Positions 1 to 12,834 are shown, counted from the stretch's first letter. The stretch: 64,000 bases of DNA from Macrophomina tecta (GCA_024180945.1 JAKSGN010000006.1:806001-870000), one strand, 5' to 3'. The notes: generated by a model from the letters alone, not told the origin. Numbers and translations: made by a program.

Positions 1-2
1 TG

Positions 3-338
3 CTCACTCCGACGGAAAACGTCCTAGCTCTCCAGCTCGGAAACACGTACTTGCTATTGGGTCTTCTCGGCTTGTTCATTCTCAACACCACCTTGGACCT
101 CCCAACCGTAAATGCATATCTGGCTGCTCTATGGATCGGAGACATTGGCCATGTCCTCGTCACCGGCTGGGGCCTGGGATTAAAAGGGACACTCAACTTC
201 CTCGCGTGGAATGCCGTAACTTGGGGCAACATTGGCGTCACATTGGCTCTCTTCTCTGTCAGGACCCTCTACTTCCTCGGATTCTTTGATAAGCAGAAGA
301 GCGGCCCCAAGATTGGTCGGAAGAGCAAGCGGACGTGA
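3..338 (+). CDS. C-terminal part of a small fungal multi-pass membrane protein (DUF7704-like)
   Basis: The reading frame is open from base 3 to the stop at 336-338, so only the last 111 residues are in the window and the start lies to the left. The visible part has about three hydrophobic stretches, around residues 14-30, 36-55 and 68-90, separated by short loops with motifs such as ALWIGDIGHV and GWGLG. It ends in a basic tail (KSGPKIGRKSKR). This pattern resembles the fungal family DUF7704, small integral membrane proteins of unknown function; the assignment is from memory of the family and is moderate. No intron is visible in the part seen. Function and exact membrane are unknown. Confidence 0.55.
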   Translation, partial: LTPTENVLALQLGNTYLLLGLLGLFILNTTLDLPTVNAYLAALWIGDIGHVLVTGWGLGLKGTLNFLAWNAVTWGNIGVTLALFSVRTLYFLGFFDKQKSGPKIGRKSKRT

Positions 339-1282
339 TTAGAAATCGCACATTAGGGCGATTGGGACGGGTCAACTCCCAAAAAGAACACGGGGAGTGG
401 TATGCTTGACCCCTGAAGCCCTCTAACTTGGTATTCTACAGCTACTGACGTGATGCATCAGGTGGGGCGTTCGTCGCTCTCACTTTGCATCCGTAGCAGT
501 CAGGTACGCGCGAAGCGCACTAAAATTGAAAACGAAGATTTATTATGTCTACCTCCGAAGCATGGAACTTGAAGACGGTAATCGTTGGCTACGCGGGAGA
601 GCGGATCTACGCGGTGGATTTCGTGAGTTGTTGCTCTGTGAGCCTGGAGCAGTGGCCTGCGTCAAACCGGTCGGTCGGTCGGGCCATGAATGCTCCTTCA
701 CGAGTTAGCTGTGAGAGGGATTGCGTGCGCAAATAAACGGCCACGCCGAGCCAAAGAAGCCAATCAGCGTTATATCCGCATGGACGGTACCCGTTGGTAT
801 GGATGGCCTGCATTTGGAGTGGGAGTTGGCCTTTTTTTTTCGTGACCTAAACGGGTAAGGCCCAAGAAATGGTTGTCAAAGTGAGGCCCACTGTCAGTTC
901 AACACCACCCCAGCCTCTGGCTACAAAACCCGGCCAACCCCACCAAAAGAACACCGCGTTTCTTTGCTTTCCATCAAAATCCTGCTTCGCAAGCGAACGA
1001 CGCGTTCCTTCGCTCCACTTGCGACGAGCCTCTGCGCATCTTCAACCCCTCGCGACTCAGTGCTGACAAGCCTCGCGCCTCAGTTTGCGCATTGCACAAC
1101 GTGTTGCTCATCAGTTGGTAAGCTCACCCCCGGCTTCAGCATCCAGCAAGCCCATTTACAACATGCGGCGCGTCGTGACGCGTGCGCCTGAGTTTCCACT
1201 CCGCTCAACGCGCCTGCACAGATGCTGCTAATAGCTCAACCTGACAGAATACCGTCAGTCTTGGAGTAGATCGCATCGAACC
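339..1282. other. Intergenic: 3' flank of the membrane protein gene and promoter/leader of the RRM gene
   Basis: No coding frame with support was found. The stretch has a T-rich tract near 831-840 and pyrimidine-rich sequence up to the start codon at 1283, as expected for a fungal promoter and 5' leader. A donor-like GGTAAGCT near 1120 could mark a leader intron but nothing confirms it. Confidence 0.4.
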
Positions 1283-3670
1283 ATGGCTTCCATGGCTCCT
1301 ATTACTCCTCCTCCGTCAGCTAAGAAAAGTCACCGCCGCGCACATTCGACTCCGGACTGCGTGTCTGCCGACAGCTCTTGCGACGACGCGCTTCCTTCGC
1401 CTTCGCTCGAGCCGTCCACTCCGATTAGCCCGGTTGAGTCTCGTCATGGTGGCATCTCTATCAACCCAGACACGCCTATCACGCCGCCTTCGGCCGGTAA
1501 GTCTCTACATATATACCAGTGATGAGAACAGCTTCGCCCTACGCTGCTACTGATACTCTACGTCCCTCTCACACTTACTTCACCTCACTTTCAGATGGTG
1601 CTGATCTCAGTCCCACAGGCCTTACTCGCCCGGAGAAGACTTGCCATGATGGTCGTTCCAAGAGCGTGGGATTGCCTGAGCCGGTCGCTGAGAGCAAGCC
1701 GATCTTCGAGTTTGACATCTCCACTGACGATCCCGGCAAGCCAGTTGAGCGTGTTTCGCCGCCCCACGACAATGATATCGCTGCCATCAACACCCGAATT
1801 GCGATAGACCGCATCGAGGGAACCACTCGACGCGCCCCACTGCTGACGTCTCGCTCGGACCCGGCCGGCTTGAACTCGATGACGATCCGCGAAGTTTCTC
1901 AGCCAACTGATGGTACGACGATGTCCCTTAAGCAGCTATCTCAGACTGACCTCAAAAAGCGACCTTTGTCCAAGGCCACTACGGTCAGGACGTCTTCTCG
2001 TCATCGTCTCATCACCCTGTGGCTCTGTGTCCACCCACGTCTGCCAATCGTCTCGCTCCCAGCCTTTCTGCCTCATCAGACGAAATCACTCCGGACAATG
2101 CTCAGTCTCGCCTCTCACCCAACGCATGCCTTTTTGTGGCAAGGTGAGCTGTCTTCTCCTCCGCAAAATCACCTCTAACCCGTCTTTTCCACGTAGTCTC
2201 AGGAAAGACAAGTCAGATTCCGAGCTACACCAGGCTTTAACAGCTCAGTTCTTCGCATACGGCAAATGCTATATAAAGGTCAAGCGCACCCGTGGCCTGC
2301 CCATTGCTTTTGTGCAGTACCACGAGTCTGCCACGGCTGACGTAGCCATGGAGCTTTCTACCGGCGTTCGCATTCACGAGCGTCCGTGTCGCATTGAGAA
2401 GGCCAGAGCACCTCGTAAGTGGCGAGCTTCTTCCAACTCTTCGAGTACTTCTTACTTTGACGCATCCATAGGGTGCATCTTCATCTCCCGTCGCAACGGC
2501 CAGCCCCCTTCGAGAGACGAGGTTCTCTCCTTGATGGAGAAAGTGGGCAAGCTTGAGAAGATTTGGTATCCCACCGACACCGAGAGGGAGCGCTATGGAC
2601 TCTCGCCCGGCTTTTGTTGCCGTTTCATGTACTACCAAGACGCCATTGACGCTATCCACGTAAGTCCTTAGCGATATCCATGATTGGCTCATCCTTCAAA
2701 TCTGACGGAACATAGGCCGAAAGAAACAACACAATCTATCATGTGGAGCCATTCCGCGTGGCAGACAAGCTAGACGGGCTCTTCCTATTCTGCAAAGATT
2801 CTTATCTTCTGGAGCCAAACGAGTCCTCTACAGCCCCTGAATTCCACCCGACTCTTCATCTTCCGAATGCGCTTTGGGTCGGCAACCTCCCACCCAACGT
2901 CACAAAGCTGCAGCTTCATCGTGTCTTCGATGACAGGTTTGCCCCGGTCATCCAGATGAAGGTAAAGATTCGTAGGAATCGTATGAGTGGCGGTGAGTTT
3001 CCTCGCTTTCGATGTAAATTTGACCAAATATACTAAGTCTTCTTCAGAAAACAACTCGTACGCGAGTATTTACTTTGCGGACCACGCCGCCGCGATGAGG
3101 GCTGCTCTCTGCACTCACAATAAGCTGCGTCTCGCCACTGGCGAGGTCGTCCAGATTCAGTGGAGGTTGAAGCCTGTTCTCAAGATCCGCGATCCTAAGC
3201 TGCACTCACTCAATCACTTCAGTGGAAGTTTCGGCCGCTTCAGCGCTTCCAACACCTACGGCCTCGCTGCATTCGGCAATGGCTTGATCACGGGGGGAGC
3301 CATTGGTGTTCCTAGCAATTCACCCGGCTTCCATAGCACTGCTTTCGGTTCCAACAACTTCGATGGTGCCGGCAATCACGTCATGGGCCGTGCTATCCCA
3401 GTGACTATGTACCGTCCTCAGTACTCTCCCCGTTTTAGGCAGACCTCCTCCATGGGTCAGACTAGCTTTGGTGGGATGGAGATGAACTCACCTTACATGT
3501 CGAACATGCCGACCAGAAGCTTTGTCAACGGCTCGAACTACTCATTCAACGGTGCTTACCTCGGCTCTCATTGTACCGTCCCGGCCACCTCTGCCTTCCG
3601 TTCCAATCCCGCGAGCGTCAGTGCCGGATACTCGGTTGCTAATGGCACCTACTTCAGCGGCAAGCTCTGA
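1283..3670 (+). CDS. RNA-binding protein with three RRM-like domains
   Basis: Seven exons, 1283-1496, 1595-1912, 1960-2143, 2197-2414, 2472-2659, 2716-2992 and 3048-3670, join in phase to 673 residues. All six introns (47-98 bp) are GT-AG, and the 47 bp third intron has a CTGAC branch point. The N-terminal ~225 residues are Ser/Thr/Pro-rich and probably disordered. The first RRM starts near residue 231 with the RNP2-like NACLFVAS and includes IAFVQYH. A second, CIFISRR to residue ~374, and a third, NALWVGNLPP with YASIYFADH as RNP1-like strand (~420-500), follow. The C-terminal ~150 residues are rich in Gly, Ser, Asn and Phe. The layout suggests a post-transcriptional regulator; the RNA target cannot be told. 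The ATG at 1283 is the first in frame and is followed by a typical low-complexity start. Exon joins are my inference and are strongly phase-supported. Confidence 0.85.
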
Positions 3671-4825
3671 ATATATGGATTTCCCTAGCTCCCATTCATC
3701 ACTTCTCTAAGACGACCTTCTGCAGATGATTTTCCATGCGCTTAGCACAGCTTCTTCAGTCCTGTGTTACTGTATCGATAGGCCATCACCTCCTGTACCA
3801 CATGCACATGTAATACACAGGCTTCAGCTCACCTACTCACTCATCTGCTGGTCTCTCCTCATCCACTGCGACTTTTTCCAAGTGGGATTCCCTTTCAGGT
3901 TTGATTTCCTCTCTACCGCAATCTGCTCTCAGCTGCGTTTATCTGAGGCCATCTCCATGTCGGCATCCGATGTCATGGATTTGCGCTGCCATTCCCTTAC
4001 TCCTGTGAAACATTTCTACTACTGGACTTTAGCGCAGTGCTACTTGCTTGTCCCCTCCCCGGTTGCTATTTCTCTTTCTTTTCCTACTTCATAAAACTTG
4101 ATGCGCAAGCATAGGGTGGTATCCCAGGGAACGATTCTGGCGAAAAAGGGACGATGTCTGGTCTGTTTTCAGCAAAGGAAGGTAATGAGTAGTGAATACT
4201 AGACCAGCATAAACTACACAAAAACTTGAAGATTTGTTCCTCCAACCGGCTTGGACTCCATGTGCTTCTCTCATTCTGCGCCGTAATAGTACTGACGCCA
4301 ACGTTGACGACTCGTGAGCTGCTAGTCTCGCGTGACTCGACGTCGGAACAAAAAGCAATTAAAGTAGGAGCGTGGCATCACATTTGGACTCTTCGCCATG
4401 CTGACTCATGGGTAGTTACTTCGGGAATTTGACGAGATTCAGAAAGCGAACAGAGAGCGCAGGTTTCGCAAGCGAGGAATACACGTGGGAATGTAAAAGT
4501 AGCATTATCAGAAGTCGAGGCAAGATGAGGACGAGGACAGAAGGAGCAAGACACGACATCACGCGCATGATGCGTGAGAAGGAAACACGGGCGGACTTGT
4601 TACCGAAACCGGGCTAGGAAGGGCGCTCGGGTGGCGCGAGATCGGGTGGGCTGGCCTGCGCAGAAAACGAGCGGCCAAATAAAATCTCACCGCGGGCATC
4701 TTAAGGAAGATTCGACCAACAACGTCTTTGTTCTCCTTCCCGCTCCCTCCCCAAATCAGCACTCGATACGTGTAACCCTACTGCGCTTCCTTCTCGTTTA
4801 AGTAGCCACCGGGAGTCTGCCGACC
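3671..4825. other. Intergenic, 1.15 kb, nothing recognised
   Basis: This lies between the RRM gene stop and the transporter start codon. Short open frames on both strands have no family resemblance and look like chance. It should hold the 3' UTR of the RRM gene and the promoter of the transporter. Confidence 0.4.
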
Positions 4826-7515
4826 ATGGGCGTCCCGTCCTTCCAGGCGTCCAACGCCATCATCTACCTTACCTACGGGGCTTTTTTGTAAGATACTCCG
4901 TCGCGGCCGCGGTGAGGGGTTTTACGGGCTCGGTAGAGCTAACTTTCGCGATAACCTGACAGGATATGCGGTGTTTTCGTGGCATGGAAGCTCCGCCATC
5001 AGTCCAAGACGGACTATTTGTCCAGCAATAGGACTCAGAAGGGTCAGAATAACAGGCGCTGCTCTTCACCTTCGAATGGCCGTGATTGTGGCCAGCAGCC
5101 GCATTTTTTGTCTTCCCCAGGGACTGCCGCTTCGAGCTCACCTTACTGACTTCCCTGCAACACAGCGATCCCACTCGCCCTGAACTTCATAGCTTCGGGT
5201 GAGTGACGCACCGACGAGAAGATATAACTATACGTTGCTATGCCTTCGGCATCCGTACCATTCAGCGGCAGCAGCGCTCCTCAGTTCCACGATTGGGACA
5301 CCGGTTATCCCAGGCACAGCAGATCTTCAGTACGAAGGTGGAAATCCTGCGCTGCTGAGGTCTGCCCGCCCTGCAAAACTCATTTCTTGAAGCGTCCAAG
5401 TAGGACAAGTTCTGGCCAGGTTCGTATTATAGATCGATTCTTCGCAGTGGTAAGCCTGCTCGGAAGTTTTCTCCACATCATTATCGGGCGGTGCGGCCCC
5501 AAGATCTTTGGTCAGAGGGAGCTTCCATTCCTTACCGCAACCACGGGATCTCTCTGATGTCTCTTTGGGCTTGGCAAGAGAATCTTGTGCAGCATTCGAC
5601 CCACATCTCTGGCTATTGGTGGCAAGCTGCCGCACTTTCCGATCGTAAGACGGTAATGATGTGGAGAGACTCCGGCTGGATGACTCCCTGTGTGGCTTCA
5701 CTACGGGCGCTGAGTCGAGGGGAGAGTTTCCGCTGTATCCAACCTTTCTTTCTTCCGCCTGTATGGCGATTATGAGAACAGGAAGGAGATACAGCGACTT
5801 TCCGCAACGACAAAGCTGAGAAGTACCGTTTAAACTCGATCAAGATAATACTTGCGTGAGGAATGTGCTGCCGCTGATATCCCCCTTCTCCTTCCCCTTC
5901 GGCCCCTTTGCTGTCGTTCAGTCAGCTGACCTAGGGATTTTCGTTTCGCGATTGAACAGCTCTGGGTTCTGGAATCCTTTTCACCTATCCGGAAATTGCG
6001 ACCATTGCCGGTGTGCAGGGTCTCGTTGTCTACGCGTTGTCGTCTGGATTGCCGCTTTTGATATTCGGTTACCTGGGTCCTCTCATTAGGAAGAAGTGCC
6101 CCGAGGGCTTCGTACTCACCGAATGGACGAGGCAGCGTTATGGCACCGTTGCGGCTCTATTTCTCAGTCTGATGACGTGAGTGCTGCTCTCTGGATACAG
6201 CGGGAACAACCAGTAAAATTGACAAAAGTGAGCAGGCTCATCACACTTTTCCTGTACATGGTCTCTGAGCTGTCCGCCCTGCAGCAGATTATAACTGCTC
6301 TGACCGGATTGGACGGCCTCCCGGCTGTAATCGTCCAGTGCGCTGTGACCACAATCTACACCTGTACGTGATACTGAACTACCACCTCTGCTCTTAATCC
6401 TAACATTTCCCTCAGCTGTCGGCGGCTTCAAGGTCTCCTTCGTGACCGACAACATCCAGGGCGTCATGGTCCTTGGGCTTATCATTATCGCCTGCATCAC
6501 AGTCGGCGTTGAGACGGAAATCGACCGCTCCCTGATCGACTCCTCAGGCTACCTCAACTCCTCTCTCCTCGGGTGGCAGCTCATCTACATCCTGCCCGTC
6601 GCCATCTTGACCAACGACTTCTTCCTCTCCGGCTTCTGGCTGCGCACCTTCGCCTCGCGCACCGACCGTGACCTGCGCATTGCCGTCTCCATTGCCGCCG
6701 TCGCCGTCACCATCATCCTCACCCTTGTCGGCTGCACCGGTCTCCTCGCTACCTGGTCCGGCGTCTGGCCGGGAAATCCCCCACAAGTAGGCTCCATCGC
6801 CTTCTTCACGCTGCTCGGTACGCTGCCCGCCTGGGTCGTCGGCATCGTGCTCGTCATGGTCGTCGCGCTCTCGACCGCGGCCTTCGACTCGTTCCAGTCC
6901 GCCATGGTCTCGACCGGCTCCAACGACCTCTTCCGCAACCGCCTCCCGCTCTGGTGGATCCGCGCGCTCGTCGTCGTCGCCATTGTGCCCGTCGTCGTCG
7001 TCGCCCTGCGCTCACCCTCCGTCCTCCAGGTCTACCTCATCTCTGACCTCGTCTCCGCCAGCCTCGTGCCCGTGCTCGTCATCGGCCTCAGCGACCGCTG
7101 CTGGTGGTGGTCTGGCGCCGAGGTCGTCGTTGGCGGTCTGGGTGGCATTTTCTCGGTCTTCCTGTTCGGCACTGTATACTACGGCAATGCGCGCGATGGC
7201 GCGAATCTCATTCTCCTGGAGAATGGGCTTTACGGTGATGATTGGAGCGCGTTTGGGGCGTTCGTCGCAGCGCCCGTGGGTGGCTTGTTGTGGGCCGGTG
7301 CGTGCTGGTGTTTGAGGGTCGGTGGCACGTGGATTGTTGCTAGGGTGAAGGGAGAGAGGTTCGCGGCGCTGGATCGTCCTGAGACGTCTGTGTCGGCGAC
7401 GGAGAGCGCGAGCGGTGAAGGGACTGCGCTTGGGCGCGGGGTTAGGGATGAGGAGGGGTATGGAAGTGTGAGTAGGGTGCAGGCGGAGCCGGCAAAGGGT
7501 GGGAGCTTCTTCTGA
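4826..7515 (+). CDS. Sodium:solute symporter family transporter (urea-transporter-like)
   Basis: Exons 4826-4887, 4963-5042, 5166-5198, 5960-6176, 6236-6363 and 6416-7515 join in phase to 539 residues. After an N-terminal helix (NAIIYLTYGAF) and a basic loop comes the SSS-family core: PLALNFIASALGSGILFTYP, then GVQGLLVYALS-like helices, RKKCPEGFVLTEW and GGFKVSFVTDNIQG. Many further hydrophobic helices follow, and the last ~55 residues are a hydrophilic tail. The family couples uptake of small solutes to Na+ or H+ at the plasma membrane. Fungal members of this branch are usually labelled urea active transporter-like, but the substrate cannot be read from sequence. The exon 3-exon 4 intron (5199-5959) is 761 bp, far above its neighbours, yet the splice sites restore a conserved stretch exactly. 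Confidence 0.88.
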
Positions 7516-9278
7516 AGGATCTAGTCTCTACTTGGGGGGTGTCCTTGTTGATGAGGTGTGGAAGGGATTGGGAAGTTTGGCTGAAGGGGATGGAGAGACG
7601 TGCTGCATGTGGTAGTTGGGAGATATAGAATTGGGGACTGAAAGCAAAGCTGTGAAGGAAGGTATGCGGAGATTAACGATACAGGATGAGATAGAAATGG
7701 TCGAGACGCATGTCTCAGAGGAAGTATAGAAGAAGAGCGTGAGTAGATTGGTCCAGGTGGTTTCTGGAGATAATTGCATAGCCGCTCTGTCCGAAGACTT
7801 AAATCTTCCCCAGCAATTTTTATCTTTCCGGACCGTTCTCCACTTTTGCGCCTACGATTAGCTCGAGGCCCAAGTCGATTGTAATGCTAATACATGAACC
7901 TGTACGCGGAGAGAAGCTAAAGATGGTTGGCTGTTGGCTGCCTGAAGCATTATGCAGGCGTACGCATGAGTCTAACACAATTATTTCTCCCGTGTTTAAG
8001 CTTTGGAGAATTTATAGCAATCCTGCAGCAGGATACTTTCCGACTCCCCCCGTAGATATTCGCGACAGCAAAAGCCATCGCCGTCACTTCTAGCCAATTG
8101 AAGCAGTTGTCAGAACGTACATGTCAAAAACGATCTGTGACATTCACGCCCGTCCGAATGCTTGGTCAACCCTTGTATTTTGAACCACAGTCCGACACGC
8201 GGTATCCCGAGCATTCCGGAGTACCAGACCAATTACGCACCCAACTGGCTCGTTTGCTCGTTTATCACCGAGTGCCCAGAGTGGACCAAATGCACACGAT
8301 ATAAGGTATAGTTACAGGAATATGCTCGCCTCGACTGTGTGCATTCGGTGGAAAAAAAAAAAAAATATATACACCAATGGATGTGCAATCGGTCTTCAAC
8401 TCATGGTTCCGTCCGGCAGCGGAAGCCCTCGGACAGAGAACAGGCAAAGACGCCCGGAATGCATTTGCCGAGCAAACAGCTGCGGATTCTAAAGTTTGAT
8501 GGACGGCGTAAGCTTTGGATACTGCTAGGCCTTTACGTCAACAAGCCCATGCCCGGAAATCTCTGAAAAACACGCCATGAACAGTGAGATCTCCGAGAGC
8601 GTTGAGAAGCTGAAATTTATTGACCCGATGTCGGGAATCTTAGAGAAGGTATTCTTCAGTGGGGAAGGGCTTCTGAGAAAAAGGGGAGATTTAATGAGAC
8701 CAGTGACTCTGAGGAGCACTCCGAATCTGGGAGAGGCGACGATATGGATGATTCGGGCCAATATCGACCATGTCATGGTTGAGCTTAGAAGAGAGGTTCA
8801 TACAGCCGCTCGACAGGGAGAGATGGAGTCAGGGAATTGTAAGGGGCTTTCCATTGGGAAAGGAGTCGGGCTGGATCGCCAAAGAGAAAACGGCATGAAT
8901 GATAGACGGTGTCGTCACTCAATGTAGCTACATGGACATGGATGGGTCGTTGCATAGATAATTGAAGGCTTTCAGGGCCTAAGCGATTGCGCTTAGGACC
9001 AATCTTTTTTTTATCGGCGCACCAGCAGCGTTAGGCGCCTTGGTACCAAAGCCGGGGACGGACATATCCAGATTCACGATGTCAACGGAAGGAAACGGCT
9101 TCTTAGAAAAGTCTCCTTCCGAAACGCTGGCCATCTATAGCAAAGTGGTCTGTTTTGAGTACGTCTCTCCTGATCCCGCAAACAGGAAGCAAGCACCTCA
9201 GAGTAAACATCAGTTAAGCACGATTCCTTTCTTATCTGCAAGTAACCACCACTCCTTCAACAATCCTTGCTGTACCCC
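7516..9278. other. Intergenic, 1.76 kb, 3' flanks of two converging genes
   Basis: The transporter (+) and ADE1 (-) converge here, so this should hold both 3' UTRs. An A-run lies near 8351-8363. Short frames, such as one near 8577-8927, show no family resemblance, no plausible introns and no bias, and are not called genes. Confidence 0.4.
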
Positions 9279-10647
9279 CTATTTCGAAGACCACTTATCC
9301 CCCGTCAATTTCTCATACGCCTCTACATACTTCTCCCTCGTCTTCTGCACAATCTCATCTGGCATAGCCACATCCTCCTTCCCCTTCAGCCCCTCCCTGG
9401 TCAACCAGTCCCGCAAAAACTGCTTATCAAAGCTATCCTGACCCCTACCCACGGTATACCCCTCCGCCGGCCAGAAGCGGCTGCTATCCGGCGTCAACAC
9501 CTCATCGACCAAGATAACGTTCCTCTCCGGATCCGCCTCGTCGTATCCGAACTCGAACTTCGTATCCGCGATGATGATGCCACGGGCGCGGGCGTGTTGC
9601 GCCGCGGCATTGTACAGCGCGAGCGCGAGCTCCTCAATGCGCGCGGCGACGCGCGCATCGCCGACGATTTCGGCGGCGCGCTCGCGCGAGATGTTCTCGT
9701 CCTTGCCGCCGAGCTCGGCCTTGGTCGAGGGCGTGTAGATGGGCGTGGGGAGCTGCTGGGATTCCTGCAGGCCGGCGGGTGCGGGCTCGCCGTGGATGGT
9801 GCCCGAACGGGCGTACTCGTTCCAGGCTGAGCCGGTGATGTAGCCGCGCACGATGGCTTCGATGGGGAAGATCTTGAGGCGACGCACTTGCATGGAGCGA
9901 TTTTCCAGGCTGGAGAGCTGTGCCGGGGAGAGCGTGGGCGAGGCTGCGGTGACGGAGGGCGGCAGCGTGGTGGAGACGAAGTGCGTGCGGAGTGAGGGGA
10001 TATGAGTGCTCAGGTAGCGAAACCAATAGGCGGAGATCTTGGTCAGGAGAGCACCTTTCTCGGGGATGCCCTGGGAAATGGCGTTAGCCTGATACAGAGA
10101 CACTGCGGTTGCCTGGAAGCAGAGCCTCATGTTGGATCAAGATCGGTGTGCGTAAAATTGACGGCCGACGAAATTGAAGGCGATGCCATAAAAAACGAAT
10201 GTAGACAGATACTCTTCAGAGCACGAACGGGCATAGTTTGAGGTGGAGAGGAAGGTAAAGTTAAAAAAAAAAAAAAAAATAGAATGTGTCTCATGGGTGA
10301 ATGAAATAAAATAGTCCCCCGTGGCTGGAGAGATGAACCTGAGAGGCTAGAGACCTTGAATGATGGCAGGAAAGCATGAGAGACAGAAAGAGCGGCGCAA
10401 AGGTGAAAACACTCGGAAGAGAAATCGACAGAGACGAAGAATGCATTGACAGCGAGACTTAAGGAACCACACATACGTTTTTCATGATCACATCGTAAGC
10501 ACTGATGCGGTCCGTGGCCACGAACAACAGGGTATCCTTATCGATTTCGTAGACATCGCGAACCTTGCCGCGGGCCAGCAGGTTGAAGCCGTGGTCCGCC
10601 AGGTTGGTGGTGACGACAGCGGTGGACGTGGGGTCAATCGACGACAT
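9279..10647 (-). CDS. ADE1: Phosphoribosylaminoimidazole-succinocarboxamide synthase (SAICAR synthetase)
   Basis: Two exons on the minus strand, 10647-10477 and 10070-9279, give 320 residues, close to the ~306 of the yeast enzyme. It joins CAIR and aspartate with ATP in purine biosynthesis (cytosol). Diagnostic stretches are [14 protein letters not shown] and [13 protein letters not shown] in exon 1, then [13 protein letters not shown] at the splice junction. Exon 2 continues with [20 protein letters not shown] and ADTKFEFG. The 406 bp intron (10071-10476) is long for this genome but has GTATGT, a GCTAACG branch site and CCCAG, and splicing restores VIMKNGIPEKG. The start at 10647 places the conserved LLARGKVRD 24 residues in, as in relatives. 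A T/A homopolymer of about 17 lies in the intron. Confidence 0.95.
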
Positions 10648-11573
10648 CTTGGATTACAAGAAGCAGAAGAAGAAAAAGCTGTTTGGATGGGAGGCGTAGG
10701 TTGAGTCAGAAGGGAAGGGCAGGTTGGCGATGGCCGCGAGAAAATCTTCGGCTATAGGGCGGCCACCTCTTTTTAGGTCTCGCCGTTTGACCGCGTGAGC
10801 TGGGCAACAGCTGGCGCTGCCGCAGACCGTGCGAGATGACGGCAGCTGGTGGAGCTCAATCCGTGAGGAAGATCGCGGATGTCGGCAACGCGGTCGTCTT
10901 TTCGCTGCACCAGCACGAGTGATCTTCGCGGGTGGGTAGAAGAAGTTGACCGTTTGGCAAACGAAGGATGAGGAGTTAGCAGGGCCGCCGGCTTTACAAT
11001 CTGATCGCTCGAGCGCTTTTGGTAGTCTGCTTCTCGAAACGTGGAATGGAGTTCAAGGGTATAAGGGGGTTTTTGCTGAACTCTGATAGGGCGCCAGCTT
11101 GCTGAAATGCCTCTCTTCCGCGACCAGCAGCGACGTCTTTCATCTCACGGCCACGAGATGTCATTCCATCACCACACATCTGCTCACCTCTTCATAGGTC
11201 CGTCCTTGACTGGTGCGCTGCCGAAAGGTTGCAAGTATCACGTGATGCGAAGAAGCCGGAGAGAGAGAGTTTTTTTTTTTTTTTTTTCCTTTTGGTGTAC
11301 ATCGTGCATGGAGCACGGAAACGTTATCGTACAAAAGTGTAGCAAAAGCGATCTTTGTACAGTATACGTCATCGTTATACAGCCCGCAACAACCTATCCA
11401 CCCGTGAAAGCGCCATGTCCAAATCTTTTCTTTTACACCAGAGCGGAGCAAGAACCCTGAACATACCAGATGCAACGCCGCCCCATGTAACTTTCTCCGA
11501 TACGCACCGTAGAAATAGTGATACAAGAATAAAACGCCTTTTGGTTTTCCGTGCCAAGCGAAGCGGTGACCTT
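10648..11573. other. Intergenic: promoter of ADE1 and 3' flank of the mitochondrial carrier gene
   Basis: ADE1 starts at 10647 reading left and the carrier gene ends at 11574, also on the minus strand. A T-run of about 19 sits near 11270-11288. No gene or RNA was recognised. Confidence 0.4.
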
Positions 11574-12834
11574 CTATACTTGAGAAGTGGTACCCAAGAG
11601 CTTGAGAGCACTCTCATATGTACCGAACATGATCGCCGCACTGGGCACGACACGCAAGATGTGGGGGGTCAGACCGCCGTAAAGCCCAAGGAAGCCTTCT
11701 TCCTTGGCGACGAGGCGGAAGCATTGGATGAGACCGGTGTATTTCTGCCTGCCATTTTCCATCGGCGCCAACCGCAAACGAGTCCGCACAACCTATATCT
11801 TTGTCAGCTTCGGAGTTTACGCCAGAATTGATGCCAAGATTGTCTCACCTCATGGGGATATGTCAGGATGGTGGCGATGAATTTGGCGAAACCAGCGGCA
11901 CCAACACCTCCGGTCCACTGAACGGTCTTGTCCCACACCGACGGTTCCCGGCCGGAAGCCTCCAGCCTCTTTTGCCTGTTTGCAAGACCCAGCTTCATCT
12001 GCTCGTATAGCACCCACTGCATGGTACTCTCCGACACACCCAGGTAGCTCGCTGTAAGGCCCTTGTACAATCCCCGGAATCCTTCTTGACGGATCGTCTG
12101 CATGGTGCAGTCGAGTGCGTTCTTGTACTGCCGGCCGCCTGCCGTCTTCGCATTGGACTTGTCCAGTTGCAATCTCGTCTTGACCAGCCAGATGGGGTTG
12201 GTCGCAGTACCCGTCACAATACCAGCGGTAGCTGCGGCGCACAGATGCACCCATGCGGATTCCTTTCCATCATTGAAGTATGTGCTGAGGACTCGCTTGC
12301 CATTGCCGTAGGTGTAGAAATTGATGGCCCGCGCGGGGACGACGCCCACCAGGTTCGGGCCAAGACCCTTGAACAGAGCTCTCCAGCCCTCTGTACGCGG
12401 GATGGCGAAAAGGATTTGAAAGGTTTCGCGGAAGTGGAGAAGGGCGCTACGTGTGAGGGACATGGAAGACGGAGAAGGCACGCCGCGAGCCGCTCGGGAG
12501 GCGAGCAATTGCTGGTGGTAGTAATCCGATTGCAATCGAGTTTTTAGCACATCGAAGGGCGCCGTCAACGTCGCCGCAGCCGTTCCTCCCAGCCTGAGAA
12601 GAATAGGCAATTAGCATAGGTCGGCAAGGATAGAGTATGCTGTACATACGCGCCAGCGACGAAATGCGCCCATGATTTGGCGAAAGGCGAGGCTTTTGCC
12701 GCTACCTTGGAAGCATTGTGGTCTCTGGGCAGCAACGGATCACCAGATTCTCTCGGCTGAGGCAATGGACTCTGCTCTATAGCAGAGCGGGCCGCCCCGA
12801 GCGGGCGGGTTTCTTGGGTGCGTTCGAGGGTCAT
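11574..12834 (-). CDS. RIM2: Mitochondrial carrier, pyrimidine-nucleotide (Rim2) type
   Basis: Three minus-strand exons, 12834-12650, 12593-11849 and 11792-11574, give 382 residues; both introns are 56 bp and GT-AG. The protein has three carrier repeats with Px[D/E]xx[K/R]x[R/K] signatures: PFDVLKTRLQ near residue 73, NPIWLVKTRLQ in the middle and YPHEVVRTRLRL across the last splice site. WRALFKGLGPNLVGVVPARA and GLYKGLTASYLGVSES are typical carrier loops. The WLVKTRLQ signature and a long hydrophilic insert after the first helix fit the Rim2/SLC25A33-36 group, which exchanges pyrimidine nucleotides across the inner mitochondrial membrane. Subfamily is inference; membership in the carrier family is certain. 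It shares a 387 bp divergent promoter with the CIA30 gene, another mitochondrial gene. Confidence 0.9.

Noticed and set aside
5199..5959. A separate small gene inside the long transporter intron
   Set aside because: Frames of up to 124 codons exist on both strands but none has a family signature or splice support.
8577..8927. A 116-codon plus-strand frame between converging genes
   Set aside because: No resemblance to known proteins and no splice partners; chance is the simpler reading.
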